A stretch of DNA of 49,821 nt from Symbiodinium natans (taxonomy: Eukaryota > Sar > Dinophyceae > Suessiales > Symbiodiniaceae), in assembly GCA_905221605.1 (NCBI GenBank), contig CAJNDS010000934.1, positions 1 through 49,821 on the forward strand. Direction: 5' to 3'. Shown here in pieces: positions 10,281 through 20,780 of this stretch (the first letter of the stretch is position 1; each line of letters opens with the position of its first letter). The notes beneath the pieces were generated by a model. It was not told the origin of the DNA, searched no databases, and was given only the letters and a program-made list of their open reading frames with translations. Both the position numbers and the translations under genes were made by a program.

Positions 10281-10351
10281 ACACCAGAGGGATTTGAACC
10301 CGCGGCCTTCCGATTGAGAGGTAGGCTCTAGCCAACTCGGCCAATGAATCC
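10281..10351 (-). pseudogene. third tRNA-like element
   Basis: On the minus strand it has an A-box-like TTGGCCGAGTTGG and a B-box GGGTTCAAATCCC separated by about 30 nt. The anticodon arm (around CCTCTCAATCGGAAGG) cannot be folded cleanly, so no isotype is assigned. The acceptor stem is poor. It differs from the two Arg-like copies. Confidence 0.5.
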
Positions 10352-10385
10352 ATGTCCCCCAAACTAAAAACCTACTTATGGTTTA

Positions 10386-10415
10386 GCATGTCTGTTTCTT
10401 TCTCTCTTCTTTCTC

Positions 10416-10450
<35 letters not shown>

Positions 10451-10545
10451 CACTCTTTCTCACTCTTTCTCTCTCTTTCTCTCTTTCTCTTTCTTTCTCT
10501 CTTCCTCTCTCTTTCTCTCTTTCTCTCTTTCTCTCTTCTCAACCC
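10386..10545. repeat. polypyrimidine (CTTT/CTCT)n tract
   Basis: About 155 bp contain almost only C and T on the plus strand, dominated by TTTCTCTC words. The LSLFLSLS-type ORF across it is an artefact. Confidence 0.95.
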
Positions 10546-10830
10546 CCTTCCTTCTCAAGAGGTCTTCAAGAGGCTTTGAAGAGGCTCAGAGAGGCTTTTA
10601 GCCTTTTCAACCTTTTTCATTTAGGTAGAATAAATTCCTTTTCAAGAGGTTCTCAAGAGGCTTTCAAGAGGCTCAGAGAAGCTTTGAGCCTTCTCAATCC
10701 CTTTCATATAGGTAGAATAAATTCCTTCTCAAGAGGTCGTCAAGAGGCTTTCAAGAGGCTCAGAGAAGCTTTGAGCCTTCTCAACCCCCTTGATTTAGGT
10801 AGAATACTCAAGAAGCTTTCAAAATTAGCT
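10546..10830. repeat. ~76-bp minisatellite, relative of the 5.5-kb satellite
   Basis: Three to four units contain CTTTCAAGAGGCTCAGAGAA, GCTTTGAGCCTTCTCAA and TTTAGGTAGAATAAATTCC. The order of blocks and many bases match the 5.5-8.3 kb satellite (GGCTTTCAAGAGGCTGAAGG, GCTTTGGGCC, TTAGTCGAACAAATTCATT), so the two are diverged members of one family. Confidence 0.85.
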
Positions 10831-11712
10831 CCCAGAGTTCAAAATTAGCTCCCAAAGCTGAAGATTAGCTCCCAAACCAAAATTAGCCCCCGGAGCTCAA
10901 AAGTAGCTCCCAGAGCTCAAAATTAGCTAGCTCAAAATTAGCTCCCGGAGCTCAAAATTAGCTCCCAAAATTCAAAATCAGCTCCCAAAACTCAAAATCA
11001 GCTACCAAAGCTCAAAATTAGCTCCCAAAGCTCAATCAAAATTAGCTCACGGAGCTCAAAATTAGCTCCCAGAGCTGAAAGTTAATTCCCAAAGCTCAAA
11101 ATTAGCTCCCAGAGCTGAAAATTAACTCCCAAAGCGCAAAATTACCTCCCGGAGCTGAAAATTAGCTTTCGGGGCTCAAAATTAATTCCTAGAGCTCAAA
11201 ATTAACCCCCAAAGCTCAAAATTAGCTCCCAGAGATCAAAAATAGGATCCAAAGTTCAAAAGTAGCTGTTAGCTCCCAGAGCTCAAAATTAGCTCCCACA
11301 GCTCAAAATTAGCTCTTCGCTCCTAGAGCTCAAAAATATTTCGCGGAGCTCAAAATTAGCTCCCAAAGCTCAAAAATTAGCTCCCGGAATTCAGAATTAG
11401 CTCTCAGAACTCAAAATTAACTCCCCGAGCTGCCAAAGCTCAAATTTAGCTCCCGGAGCTCATAATAAGCTCCCAGAGCTCAAAAATTAGTTGCCGGAGC
11501 TCAAAAAACTAGTTCTCAGAGCTCGACAATTAGCTCCCGGAGCCCATAATTAATTCTCGGAGCTCAAAATTAACTCCCAAAGCTTAAAATTAACTCCCGG
11601 AGCTCAAAATTAGCTCCCAGAGTTCAAAATTAGCTCCCGAAGCTCAAAATTATTTCCCAGAGCTCAAAATTAGCTCCCGGAGCTCAAAATTAAATCCCAG
11701 AGCTTAAAATTA
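10831..11712 (+). repeat. GAGCTC satellite, forward orientation
   Basis: About 40 degenerate copies of a ~21-bp unit reading AGCTCAAAATTAGCTCCCRG. Single-base changes are frequent. No coding capacity. Confidence 0.95.
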
Positions 11713-12455
11713 CCTAGCTTTGGGAGCTCATTTTAAGCTTTGGGAGCTCTGAGAGCTAATTCTGAGCTCCGAGAGCTAATTTTGAGCTCTGGGAGTTAAT
11801 TTTAAACTCCGGGAGCTAATTTTGAGCTTTGGGAGCTAATTTTGAGCTCCGGGAGTTAATTTTGTTGAGCTTTAGAAGCTAATTTTGAGCTTTGGAAGCT
11901 AATATTTAATTTTGGGCTACTTTTGAGCTCTGGGAGCTAATTTTGAACTTTGGGAGCTAATTTTTGAGCTTTGGGAGCTAATTTTGAGCTTCGGGAAGTA
12001 ATTTTGAGCTCTAGGAGCTAAGAGCTAATTTTGAGCTGTGGGAGCTAATTTTGAGCTCTGGGAGCTAACAGCTACTTTGAGCTCTAGGAATTAATTTTGA
12101 GCTCCGAAAGCTAATTTTCAACTCCGGGAGCTAATTTTGAGCTTTGGGAATTAATTTTCAGCTCTGGGAGCTCATTTTGAGCTTTGGGAATTAACTTTCA
12201 GCTCTGGGAGCTAATTTTGAGCTCCGTGAGCTAATTTTGATTGAGCTTTGGGAGCTAATTTTGAGCTTTGGGAGCTGATTTTGAGCTTTGCTAATTTTGA
12301 GCTCCGCAGCTATTTTTAAGCTTTGGAAGCTAATTTTGAGCTCCGGGAGCTAATGTTGAGCTGTGGGAGTTAACTTTGAGCTCTGGGAATTAATTTTGAG
12401 CTCTGGGAATTAATTTTGAGCTCTTTTTGAGCTCTGGGAGCTATTTTTGAGCTTT
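11713..12455 (-). repeat. GAGCTC satellite, reverse orientation
   Basis: The same unit as at 10831-11712 but reverse-complemented (TTTTGAGCTCTGGGAGCTAA). The switch occurs within about 20 bp around 11710, which makes a very large imperfect inverted repeat with its centre there. Confidence 0.95.
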
Positions 12456-12570
12456 AGGAGCTCCCGGAGCTCAAAATTAATTCCCGGAATTCAAAATTAG
12501 CTTCCGAAGCTCAAAATTAGCTCCCAGAGCTTAAAAATTAGCCCCCGGAGCTCAAAATTAAACATTTTGG
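12456..12570 (+). repeat. GAGCTC satellite, forward again
   Basis: A short forward-oriented block follows the second strand switch at about 12455 and precedes the ~600-bp repeat. Confidence 0.85.
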
Positions 12571-14560
12571 AAACCACCTAGAGCATTTAGAAGCGTTTTC
12601 TAGCATTTTGTAGCATTTTGTAGCTAATCTGAAGCGTTCTAGAGCATTGTCAATGGCTTCCCATTTTTCAGCATTTCGGAGCGTTTTTGCAACAGTGGAT
12701 CCAGCTAAGCCAAGAATTTGCTTACCTAATGCTGCCGAAACAACTTTGAAGCTCAAATTAGCTCAGAACATTGCCTATCTAATGCTGCAGGAAACAGACA
12801 AGCTTAGCTGCTGCTGCCGGATATTTGGGTTCAAGTTAGGTGAAAAACATGTTTACCCCATGCTGCCGGAATTGAGCCAGACATTTGCTCAGCTATTAGC
12901 ATCTGTTGGTTCATGCTGCCAAGTGCTCAGCCATTAGCATCTGTTGGTTCATGCTGCCAAGACAAATTGATCCCAAATTCAGCTGCAACATTCAGGACAT
13001 TTTGGAGCATTTTCAAGCAGTTTCAAGCATTTTGAAGCATTTGAAAGCTTTGTAAGCATTTTTGAGACCACTTGAAGCATATTTTGAAGCGTCTTTGGAA
13101 CCACCTGAACAATTTTGCAGCATTCAAGCAGTTTTCGAGCATTCTGAAGCACATTCCATCATTTTTGCAGCACTTCTGCAACATCTGGAGCATCTTACAG
13201 CATTTTGAAACATTTTGGAAACCACCTGGAGCATTTAGAAGCATTTTCTAGCTTTTTGTAGCATTTTGTAGCTAATCTGAAGCGTTCTAGAGCATTGTCA
13301 ATGGCTTCCCATTTTTCAGCATTTCGGAGCGTTTTTGCAACAGTGGTTCCAGCTAAGCCAAGAATTTGCTTACCTAGAACATTGCCTATCTAATGCTGCA
13401 GGAAACAGACAAGCTTAGCTGCTGCTGCCGGATATTTTTGGTTTCAAGTTAGGTGAAAGACATGTTTACCTCATGCTGCCGGAATTGAGCCACATATTTG
13501 CTCAGCTATTAGCATCTGTTGGTTCATGCTGCTAAGACAAATTGATCCCAAATTAAGCTGCAACATTCAGGACATTTTGGAGCATTTTCAAGCAGTTTCA
13601 AGCATTTTGAAGCATTTGAAAGCTTTGTAAGCATTTTTGAGACCACTTGAAGCATATTTTGAAGCGTCTTTGGAACCACCTGAACAATTTTGCAGCATTC
13701 AAGCAATTTTCGAGCATTCTGAAGCACATTCCATCATTTTTGCAGCACTTCTGCAACATCTGGAGCATCTTACAGCATTTTGAAACATTTTGGAAACCAC
13801 CTGGAGCATTTAGAAGCATTTTCTAGCTTTTTGTAGCATTTTGTAGCTAATCTGAAGCGTTCTAGAGCATTGTCAATGGCTTCCCATTTTTCAGCATTTC
13901 GGAGCGTTTTTGCAACAGTGGTTCCAGCTAAGCCAAGAATTTGCTTACCTAATGCTGCCGAAACAACTTTGAAGCTCAAATTAGCTCAGAACATTGCCTA
14001 TCTAATGCTGCAGGAAACAGACAAGCTTAGCTGCTGCTGCCGGATATTTTTGGTTTCAAGTTAGGTGAAAGACATGTTTACCTCATGCTGCCGGAATTGA
14101 GCCACATATTTGCTCAGCTATTAGCATCTGTTGGTTCATGCTGCTAAGACAAATTGATCCCAAATTCAGCTGCAACATTCAGGACATTTTGGAGCATTTT
14201 CAAGCAGTTTCAAGCATTTTGAAGCATTTGAAAGCTTTGTAAGCATTTTTGAGACCACTTGAAGCATATTTTGAAGCGTCTTTGGAACCACCTGAACAAT
14301 TTTGCAGCATTCAAGCAGTTTTCGAGCATTCTGAAGCACATTCCATCATTTTTGCAGCACTTCTGCAACATCTGGAGCATCTTACAGCATTTTGAAACAT
14401 TTTGGAAACCACCTGGAGCATTTAGAAGCATTTTCTAGCCTTTTGTAGCATTTTGAAGCTAATCTGAAGCGTTCTAGAGCATATTCAATGGTTTCACCAT
14501 GGTTTTCGCATTTTTCAGCATTTTTGAGCGTTTTTGCAACAATTTGGTGCATTTTGCAGT
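12571..14560. repeat. 575-650-bp tandem repeat with AGCATTTT sub-repeats
   Basis: Three full copies and a partial fourth are anchored at CAATGGCTTCCCATTTTTC, at 12651, 13299 and 13874 (changed at 14486). Each contains GCTGCCGGAATTG, AGGACATTTTGGAGC and many 11-14-bp AGCATTTTGAAGC words. Indels explain the unequal spacing: the second copy lacks a stretch around GAAACAACTTTGAAGC. The MLLNAPGGFQNVSK ORFs on the minus strand merely repeat with the unit. Confidence 0.9.
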
Positions 14561-14730
14561 CCCACTCTCGGAGGCGGACCCAAGTCAGTCCTAGCGTAGG
14601 AACAAGGCGGACCAACTACTGTAGGGACGAGGCGAGCCTCAAGTCAGTCCAACCGTAGGAACAAGGCGGACCATTCCTACCGTAGGAACGAGGCGAACCC
14701 AAGTCAGTCCACCTGGCAACGGATACTCAA
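14561..14730. repeat. short minisatellite, CGTAGGAACAAGGCGGACC
   Basis: About four degenerate units combine CAAGTCAGTCC with CGTAGGAACAAGGCGGACC. It sits between the 600-bp repeat and the next GAGCTC array. Confidence 0.8.
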
Positions 14731-16935
14731 ATTTCCTTAACTTTGGGAGCTAATTTTGAGCCTTGGGAGCTAATTTTGAGCTTTGCGAGCTGATTTTGAG
14801 CTTTGGGGAGCTTTTTTTTTGAGCTCTGGGAGCTAATTTTAAGCACCGGGATATGTTTCGAGCTGCAGGAGCTAATTTTAAGCTCTGTAGCCCTGGGAGC
14901 TAATTTTGAACTCTGGGAATTAATTTTGAGCTCTGGGGGCTAATTTTGAACTTCGGGAATTAATTTTGAGCTCCGGGAGCTATTTTGAATTCCGGGAGCT
15001 AACCTTGAGCTCCGGTAGTTAATTTTGAGCTCCTGGAGTTAATTTTCAGCTCCAGGAGCTAATTTTGAAATCCGGGAATGAATTTTCAGCTCTGGAAGCT
15101 AATTTTGGGCTCTGGGAGGTAATTTTGAGCTCTGCGAGCTAATTTTAAGCTCTGGGAGTTAATTTTGAACTCTGGGAGCTAGTTTTGGATTTTATGAATT
15201 AATTTTGAGCTCTGGGAGCTAATTTTGAGCCCTGGGAACTAATTTAGAATTCTGGGAGTTAATTTTAACTTCCGGGAGCTAACTTTCAAGTCCGGGAATT
15301 AATTTTGAGCTCCGGAAGCTGATCTTGAGCTCCGGGAATTCATTTTGAGCTCTGGGAATTAATTTTGAACCCCGGGAGCTAATTTTGAATTCTGGAAGCT
15401 AATTTTAAGCTTTTGAACGCTAGTTTTGAGCTTGGGGAGCTAATTTTGAGCTTTGGGAGTTAATTTCGAGCTCTGGCAGCTAATTTTCAGCTTTGAGAGC
15501 TAATTTTGAGCTTTGGGAGCTAATTTTGCACTCTGGGATTTAATTTTGAGCTCTGAGAGCCAATTAGTTCCGGGAGCAAATTTTTTTGATGTCCGGAAGC
15601 TAGTTTTGAGCTCTGGAATTGTTTTTGGGCTCTGGGAATTAATTTTGAGCATTGGGAGCTATTTTTGAGATCCGGGAGCTAATTTTGAGCTCTGGGAGCT
15701 AATGTTGAATTTTTGGAGCTAATTTTGAGCTCTGGAAGCCAATTTTGAGCGCTAGGACTTAATTTTTATGAACTCCGGGAGTTAATTTTGAGCTGCGGGA
15801 GCTAATTTTGAGCTTCGGGATTTAATTTTGAACTCTGGAAGTTAATTTTGAGCTCTGGGAGCTAGTTTTGAGCTCTGGAAGCTAATTTTGAGCTCCAGGA
15901 GTTAGTTTTGAATTCTGGGATTTAATTTTGAACTCTGGAAGTTAATTTTGAGCTCTGGGAGCTAATTTTGAATTGTGAGAGCTAATTTTGAGCTTTGGAA
16001 GCTACTTTTGAACTTTGGGAGCTAATTTTTAGATCCTTGGGAGTTAATTTTGAGCTTTGAGAGCTATTTTCGAGCTTTGTGCGCAAATTTTGTTTTGAGC
16101 ACCGGGAATTATATTTGAGGTCCGGGAGCTAATTTTAAGCTCTGGAGCCCTGGGAGTTAATTTTCAGCTCTAGGAGCTAATTTTGTGCTCCGGGAATGAA
16201 TTTTGAGCTCTGGGAGGTAATTTTTAATTTTGAGCTCCGGGAATTAATTTTAAGTTTGGGCGGTAATTTTGAGCTTTGGGAGTTCATTTGGAGCTCTGGA
16301 AGTTAATTTTGAGCTTTGGGAATTAATTTTAAGCTCTGGGAGCTAATTTTGAGCTTTCGGAATTCATTTGAAGCTCTGTAAGTTAATTTTGAGCTTTGGG
16401 ATGTAATTTTAAGCCCTGAGAGCTAATTTTGAGCTCTGGGAGCTAATTTTGAGCCCTGGGAGCTAATTTTGGGCGCTGAGAGCGAATTTTGAAGTCTAGA
16501 AGCTAATTTTCAGCCCTGGGAGCTAATTTTGAGGTAATTTTTGGCTCCGATACATAATTTTGAGCTCTGGGAGTTTTAATTTTGAGCTCCGGGAGCTAAT
16601 TTTGAGCTCTGGGAGCTAATTTTGAACTCTGGAAGCTAATTTTAAGCTTTGAGCGCGTTTTGAGCCCGGGGAGCTAATTTTGAGCGCTGAGAGTTGATTT
16701 CGAGCTTTGGGAATTAATTTAGAATTTGGGGAGCTATTTTTGAGCCTTGGGAGCTGAGCTCTGGGAGCTAATTTTGAGGTCTGGGAGTTAATTTCGAGCT
16801 GCGGGGGCTAATTTTAAGCTATGGAGCCCTGAGCTAATTTTGAGCTCAGGGAGCGAATTTTGAGCACCGGGAGCTAATTTTGAGCTTCGGGAATTAATTT
16901 TGCGCTCCGGGAGCTAATTTTGAGCTGCAGGAATT
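14731..16935 (-). repeat. GAGCTC satellite, long reverse-orientation array
   Basis: About 100 degenerate copies of GGGAGCTAATTTTGAGCTCT, with no orientation change inside. It is more diverged than the arrays near 48 kb, which suggests greater age. Confidence 0.95.
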
Positions 16936-17265
16936 ACCTTACTTGGGACTAACATTTTTTAGTAGACAAGCAAAAGCCTGGTCTAACTGGAACCCAAAAT
17001 ATTTTTCTGGTAGCATAAGGCAAGCAGATTTCTTGCCTAACTTGGGACTCAAAATTCTTGCGGTAGCAGCAGCCAAGCAAAAGTCTGGTTTAACTGGGCT
17101 CCACAATTTTTCCGGTAGCATGAGGCAAACAGATTTCTTACCTAACTCGGGAACAACATTGTTTTTAGCAGCATTAGCCAAGCGAAAGGAAAGTCTGGTC
17201 TAACTGGCACTCCAAGTTTTTCCGGCAGTATGAGGTAAGCAGATTTCTTACCTAACTCGCATGCC
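16936..17265. repeat. ~105-bp tandem repeat, about three units
   Basis: Units carry AAGCAAAAGYCTGGTYTAACTGG and GGTAGCATRAGGCAARCAGA. Reverse-complemented, they resemble the AGTTAGGTGAAAGACATGTT and CATGCTGCCGGA part of the 12.6-14.5 kb repeat, so this is an inverted, diverged relative of it. Confidence 0.8.
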
Positions 17266-18235
17266 AAGGATTGCTTGGGACTTGGAGCTGCTCAGGGCGG
17301 CCGGAGACCCGTAAGCTTAAGGGACTGCGAGGGCTTGCTTGGGACTTGGAGCTGCTCAGGGCGGCCGGAGACCCGTAAGCTTAAGGGACTGCGAGGGCTT
17401 GCTTGGGACTTGGAGCTGCTCAGGGCACCGGAGACCCGTAAGCTTAAGGGACTGCGAGGGCTTGCTTGGGACTTGGAGCTGCTCAGGGCACCGGAGACCC
17501 GTAAGCTTAAGGGACTGCGAGGGATTGCTTGGGACTTGGAGCTGTTCAGGGCACCGGAGACCCGTAAGCTTAAGGGACTGCGAGGGCTTGCTTGGGACTT
17601 GGAGCTGTTCAGGGCGGCCGGAGACCCGTAAGCTTAAGGGACTGCGAGGGCTTGCTCGGGACTGCTCAGGGCGGCCGGAGACCCGTAAGCTTAAGGGACT
17701 GCGAGGGCTTGCTTGGGACTTGGAGCTGCTCAGGGCGGCCGGAGACCCGTAAGCTTAAGGGACTGCGAGGGCTTGCTTGGGACTTGGAGCTGCTCAGGGC
17801 ACCGGAGACCCGTAAGCTTAAGGGACTGCGAGGGATTGCTTGGGACTTGGAGCTGTTCAGGGCACCGGAGACCCGTAAGTTTAAGGGATTGCCAGGGATT
17901 GCTTGGGACTTGGAGCTGCTCAGGGCGGCCGGAGACCTGCTCAGGGCGGCCAGAGACCCGTAAGCTTAAGGGACAGCCGGGGTCTGCTTGAGGTTTGGAG
18001 CTGCTCAGGGCGGCCGGAGACCCGTAAGCTTAAGGGACTGCCAGGGCTTGCTTGGGACTTGGAGCTGTTCAAGGCGGCCAGAGACCCGTAAGCTTAAGGG
18101 ACAGCCGGGGACTGCTTGAGACTTGGAGCTGCTCAGGGCGGCCGGAGACCCGTAAGCTTAAGGGACTGCCCGGGCTTACTGGGACTTGGAGCTGCTCAGG
18201 GCGGCCGGAGAGAGGGGTTGCAGGGGCTGCAGGAA
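17266..18235. repeat. ~63-bp GC-rich minisatellite
   Basis: About 15 units contain GGGACTTGGAGCTGCTCAGG, GGAGACCCGTAAGCTTAAGG and GACTGCGAGGGCTTGCTT. Unit length varies between about 60 and 66 bp (GGCGGCC versus GGCACC), so several frames stay open. I regard the 118-137-residue ORFs as repeat by-products. Confidence 0.9.
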
Positions 18236-18790
18236 CTGTAAGGACTGCAGGGATGCCAAAGCTGGTTTGAAGTCGTGTCCGGCCGCTCGTAGGGCACGGA
18301 GGGCAGCTTGCCGAGCAGCCTGCAGGGCAACTCGTGGATAAAAACGTGTCCGAAAATGGGTTGCGAAAGGAGCGTCGGGTTAGGAGCTTTTTGAGCTTCT
18401 TTTAAGGCGTGCTGTTTGTGAAAACCTGGTACGATGTTGCTCGTGCGCTGAGGCTGGGACTGGACTGTGGGACTGGGCGGGCTGGGGCTGGGGCGGGCCT
18501 GGGACAAACGACCTTGCATTCTCAAGTTGATCATTTGGCAAGAAAAGAGGTTTAAGTAGACAAGCAGAGTTGCAACAGAGTTGACCGCAGAGTTGCGAGT
18601 TGATATTGCGAGCCGAATATGGACGTGAGCCGAGAGAAACAGACAAACACACAAAGACAGAGAATAGTCGACTGAGACATAATGCGTCTTCGGGCGGGTT
18701 CACTATTTTTAGGGATGTGAAAAAGGAGAAGATGGGTATGCAAAAGATCGCTGTTTAGCCTGTAAATCTCTTGATGTTTCAGAATTTCTT
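18236..18790. other. unique sequence, no supported gene
   Basis: GC-rich then mixed unique DNA. Minus-strand ORFs of up to 152 codons exist (18196-18654) but are rich in Pro/Ser, overlap the minisatellite and show no domain. Confidence 0.4.
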
Positions 18791-19122
18791 TTCGTGGGTT
18801 TCACTTATTTCCATTTCTTGTCATTTATACTTGTGTGTGTCCTTTGCGAAGCATGCATAGTGTCCATGTTGGCTTTGCTGACGCTGTTTTGGTTCGAATG
18901 CGTAGTTCCCTTTTTGTTGGGTCTTGAGCTAAGTGTCTCAGCAAGCGGGGTCGTACCGCATACCTACACTTCACATTTCACAGCATTGCTACATGCACTT
19001 GCATGTACACACGTTTACATTAACTTGGCTTAGAGACGATGGAATGAGGTAAACGTTCATGTGTGAGACATTTACGCTGTATATTTGTTTTTCTTCTTCG
19101 TTTTGGGTTAGTTGTTTTTGCC

Positions 19123-19566
19123 ATGGAGTCGCTCATCTTGCTCGTTTTTTGTGTGGCCGTTGTTTCGGCCTCAGATTTCTTCGTTGTAACATGTGATGTG
19201 GATGGTTCCCGACGCCTACCGTATTGTTTGAAATGTTTTCTGTTGCAAGGTTTGGCGACGGCACCGTGCGAAGGCCTGGGCAGTCAGTTCCGGTATAATG
19301 TTTCTGCAGATGTTGCTTGTTGTACTTCCCAACTGCAGGTGTGCGAGAGCTTCGATCGCTACCATGGGGCTGGACCTTTGTTTTGTGGAATGGTTTCATG
19401 GAGACATGATGGTCATTTATTATGTTTGTTGTGTCAGTCCGACGAATGGTTGGACTATGTCACTTTCGTCCGAAGCTCAGATGTTTGTGTCAAGTTTTGC
19501 CGCGACCTTGGACCAGTGTTGCATTTCACTTGCTTGCAAATGCTTCACAACAGGGCGGTCCGGTGA
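19123..19566 (+). CDS. possible small secreted cysteine-rich protein
   Basis: An ATG at 19123 opens 147 codons ending at TGA 19564-19566. The first ~20 residues (MESLILLVFCVAVVSAS) look like a signal peptide with a small-residue cleavage site. The rest has more than a dozen cysteines, several in pairs or CxxC spacing. The longer upstream reading (from 19063) adds another hydrophobic stretch. No family is recognised. In this exon-dense region it may equally be a chance ORF across exon and intron sequence. Confidence 0.25.
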   Translation: MESLILLVFCVAVVSASDFFVVTCDVDGSRRLPYCLKCFLLQGLATAPCEGLGSQFRYNVSADVACCTSQLQVCESFDRYHGAGPLFCGMVSWRHDGHLLCLLCQSDEWLDYVTFVRSSDVCVKFCRDLGPVLHFTCLQMLHNRAVR

Positions 19567-19865
19567 CGCCTCGCGTTGCAGCACTCGGATTCTGCTACAA
19601 ACTTGCCAGCAATGGTTTGCGTGTGTAGATCAGATGTTTTGAGGTGGCGGCTTATCTGAGGTGGTTGCAGGCAGGTCTTGTTTGGACGTTGTTCGTGCTG
19701 TTTGGACTGGATTATTGTTCATGATCGGAAAGTGTTTGATCTCTTTTTTTGCAGGCCGGCGTTGCCACTGGATAAGGGGTTTCGCTCTCAGTTGTCAAGC
19801 TGTCTGGAAGTGGTGATGAGTCACCGGGTTCAGTTTTGTTAACCTGAGTTGGTCACTGCTTTAGC

Positions 19866-19866
<1 letters not shown>

Positions 19867-19900
<34 letters not shown>

Positions 19901-19904
19901 TATA
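19867..19904. repeat. (TA)n microsatellite
   Basis: ATATATATATGTATATATAT with one G interruption. Confidence 0.95.
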
Positions 19905-20409
19905 GAGTTTGTTGACGTGTTTGTGAATGCAACAAAGCATGTGCATGAGCGGGAATTTTTTGTCTGCTTACCTGAAATGCTTTGAGTTGTAGTCGGGGCC
20001 GTTGCTAGTTGTTTGTTGCGGGATGTTTGTCAATTTTAGCATTTGTCGTAAAGAGGGAAGGAATGGGAAGCGAATGTGTTAATGCGATTTAGTTTAATGT
20101 TGAACTCTGAGGTCGGAAAAGATGTGCGCAAGTATCGGAAGGCTTCTGTGTTTAGACTTGTTGGTTGTGTGGTGTTGCTGATCCGATTCGCATGTCTGGA
20201 TCCACGGAGGATCGACGCGTCGATCTGGATCTGGGCTTCCGTGCATGCTACTCAGATGTAGACTCCTGGCTGCTTTTCTTGTTCGTGTGTTGATTTGAGC
20301 TTTGTGTGCTTCATGGCTGGTTAGGTGGCGAAGTACTGGCGCAAGCTTGCACCTGTCTCGAGCGTTTTTGTTTTAATGTTGTGGTGTTTTTGCCGTTTGC
20401 GATGCTAAG

Positions 20410-20490
20410 TTTCCGGAAATTCGGGAGAAGCTCAACGCTGGTCGCTATGGTCGGCGCTTGTCTCAGATGTGTTTGAAGGAGTTTCAATGT
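20410..20490 (+). CDS. candidate exon of unknown gene
   Basis: Twenty-seven codons lie between an AAG acceptor (20407-20409) and a GTAGTG donor at 20491. They read FPEIREKLNAGRYGRRLSQM and onwards, a normal globular composition. A further candidate exon (VEATKRAAACVHLRK) begins after a CTAG acceptor at 20563. Both are probably upstream exons of the chain at 20781-22110, but the phases between them are not resolved. Confidence 0.4.
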
Positions 20491-20780
20491 GTAGTGTAAT
20501 GTTCGGAGGAAAGAGCTGGGGTGTCGCAGATATTTAGTGCGTGAATTGCTTGAGCATTCTAGGTGGAAGCGACCAAGAGAGCCGCGGCGTGCGTGCATCT
20601 GAGGAAACCGTTTGCTTTTTGGTATATGCACGTTGCAACTAAGCGACATCTTAGAACATGGAAAATCATGCAAGGCTCGCTTGTTGCGAGTGTCTCTTGA
20701 TCCAAGGTCAGGGTTGCACCTCGTGCAACTGAGCTCGTGCACTGCTTAAACTTTGCCTATGCTGTTGATTGCGGATTCAT

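Noticed and set aside
17275-18270. Repeat protein LAWDLELLRAPETRKLKG
   Set aside because: Minisatellite by-product; length variants shift the frame between units.
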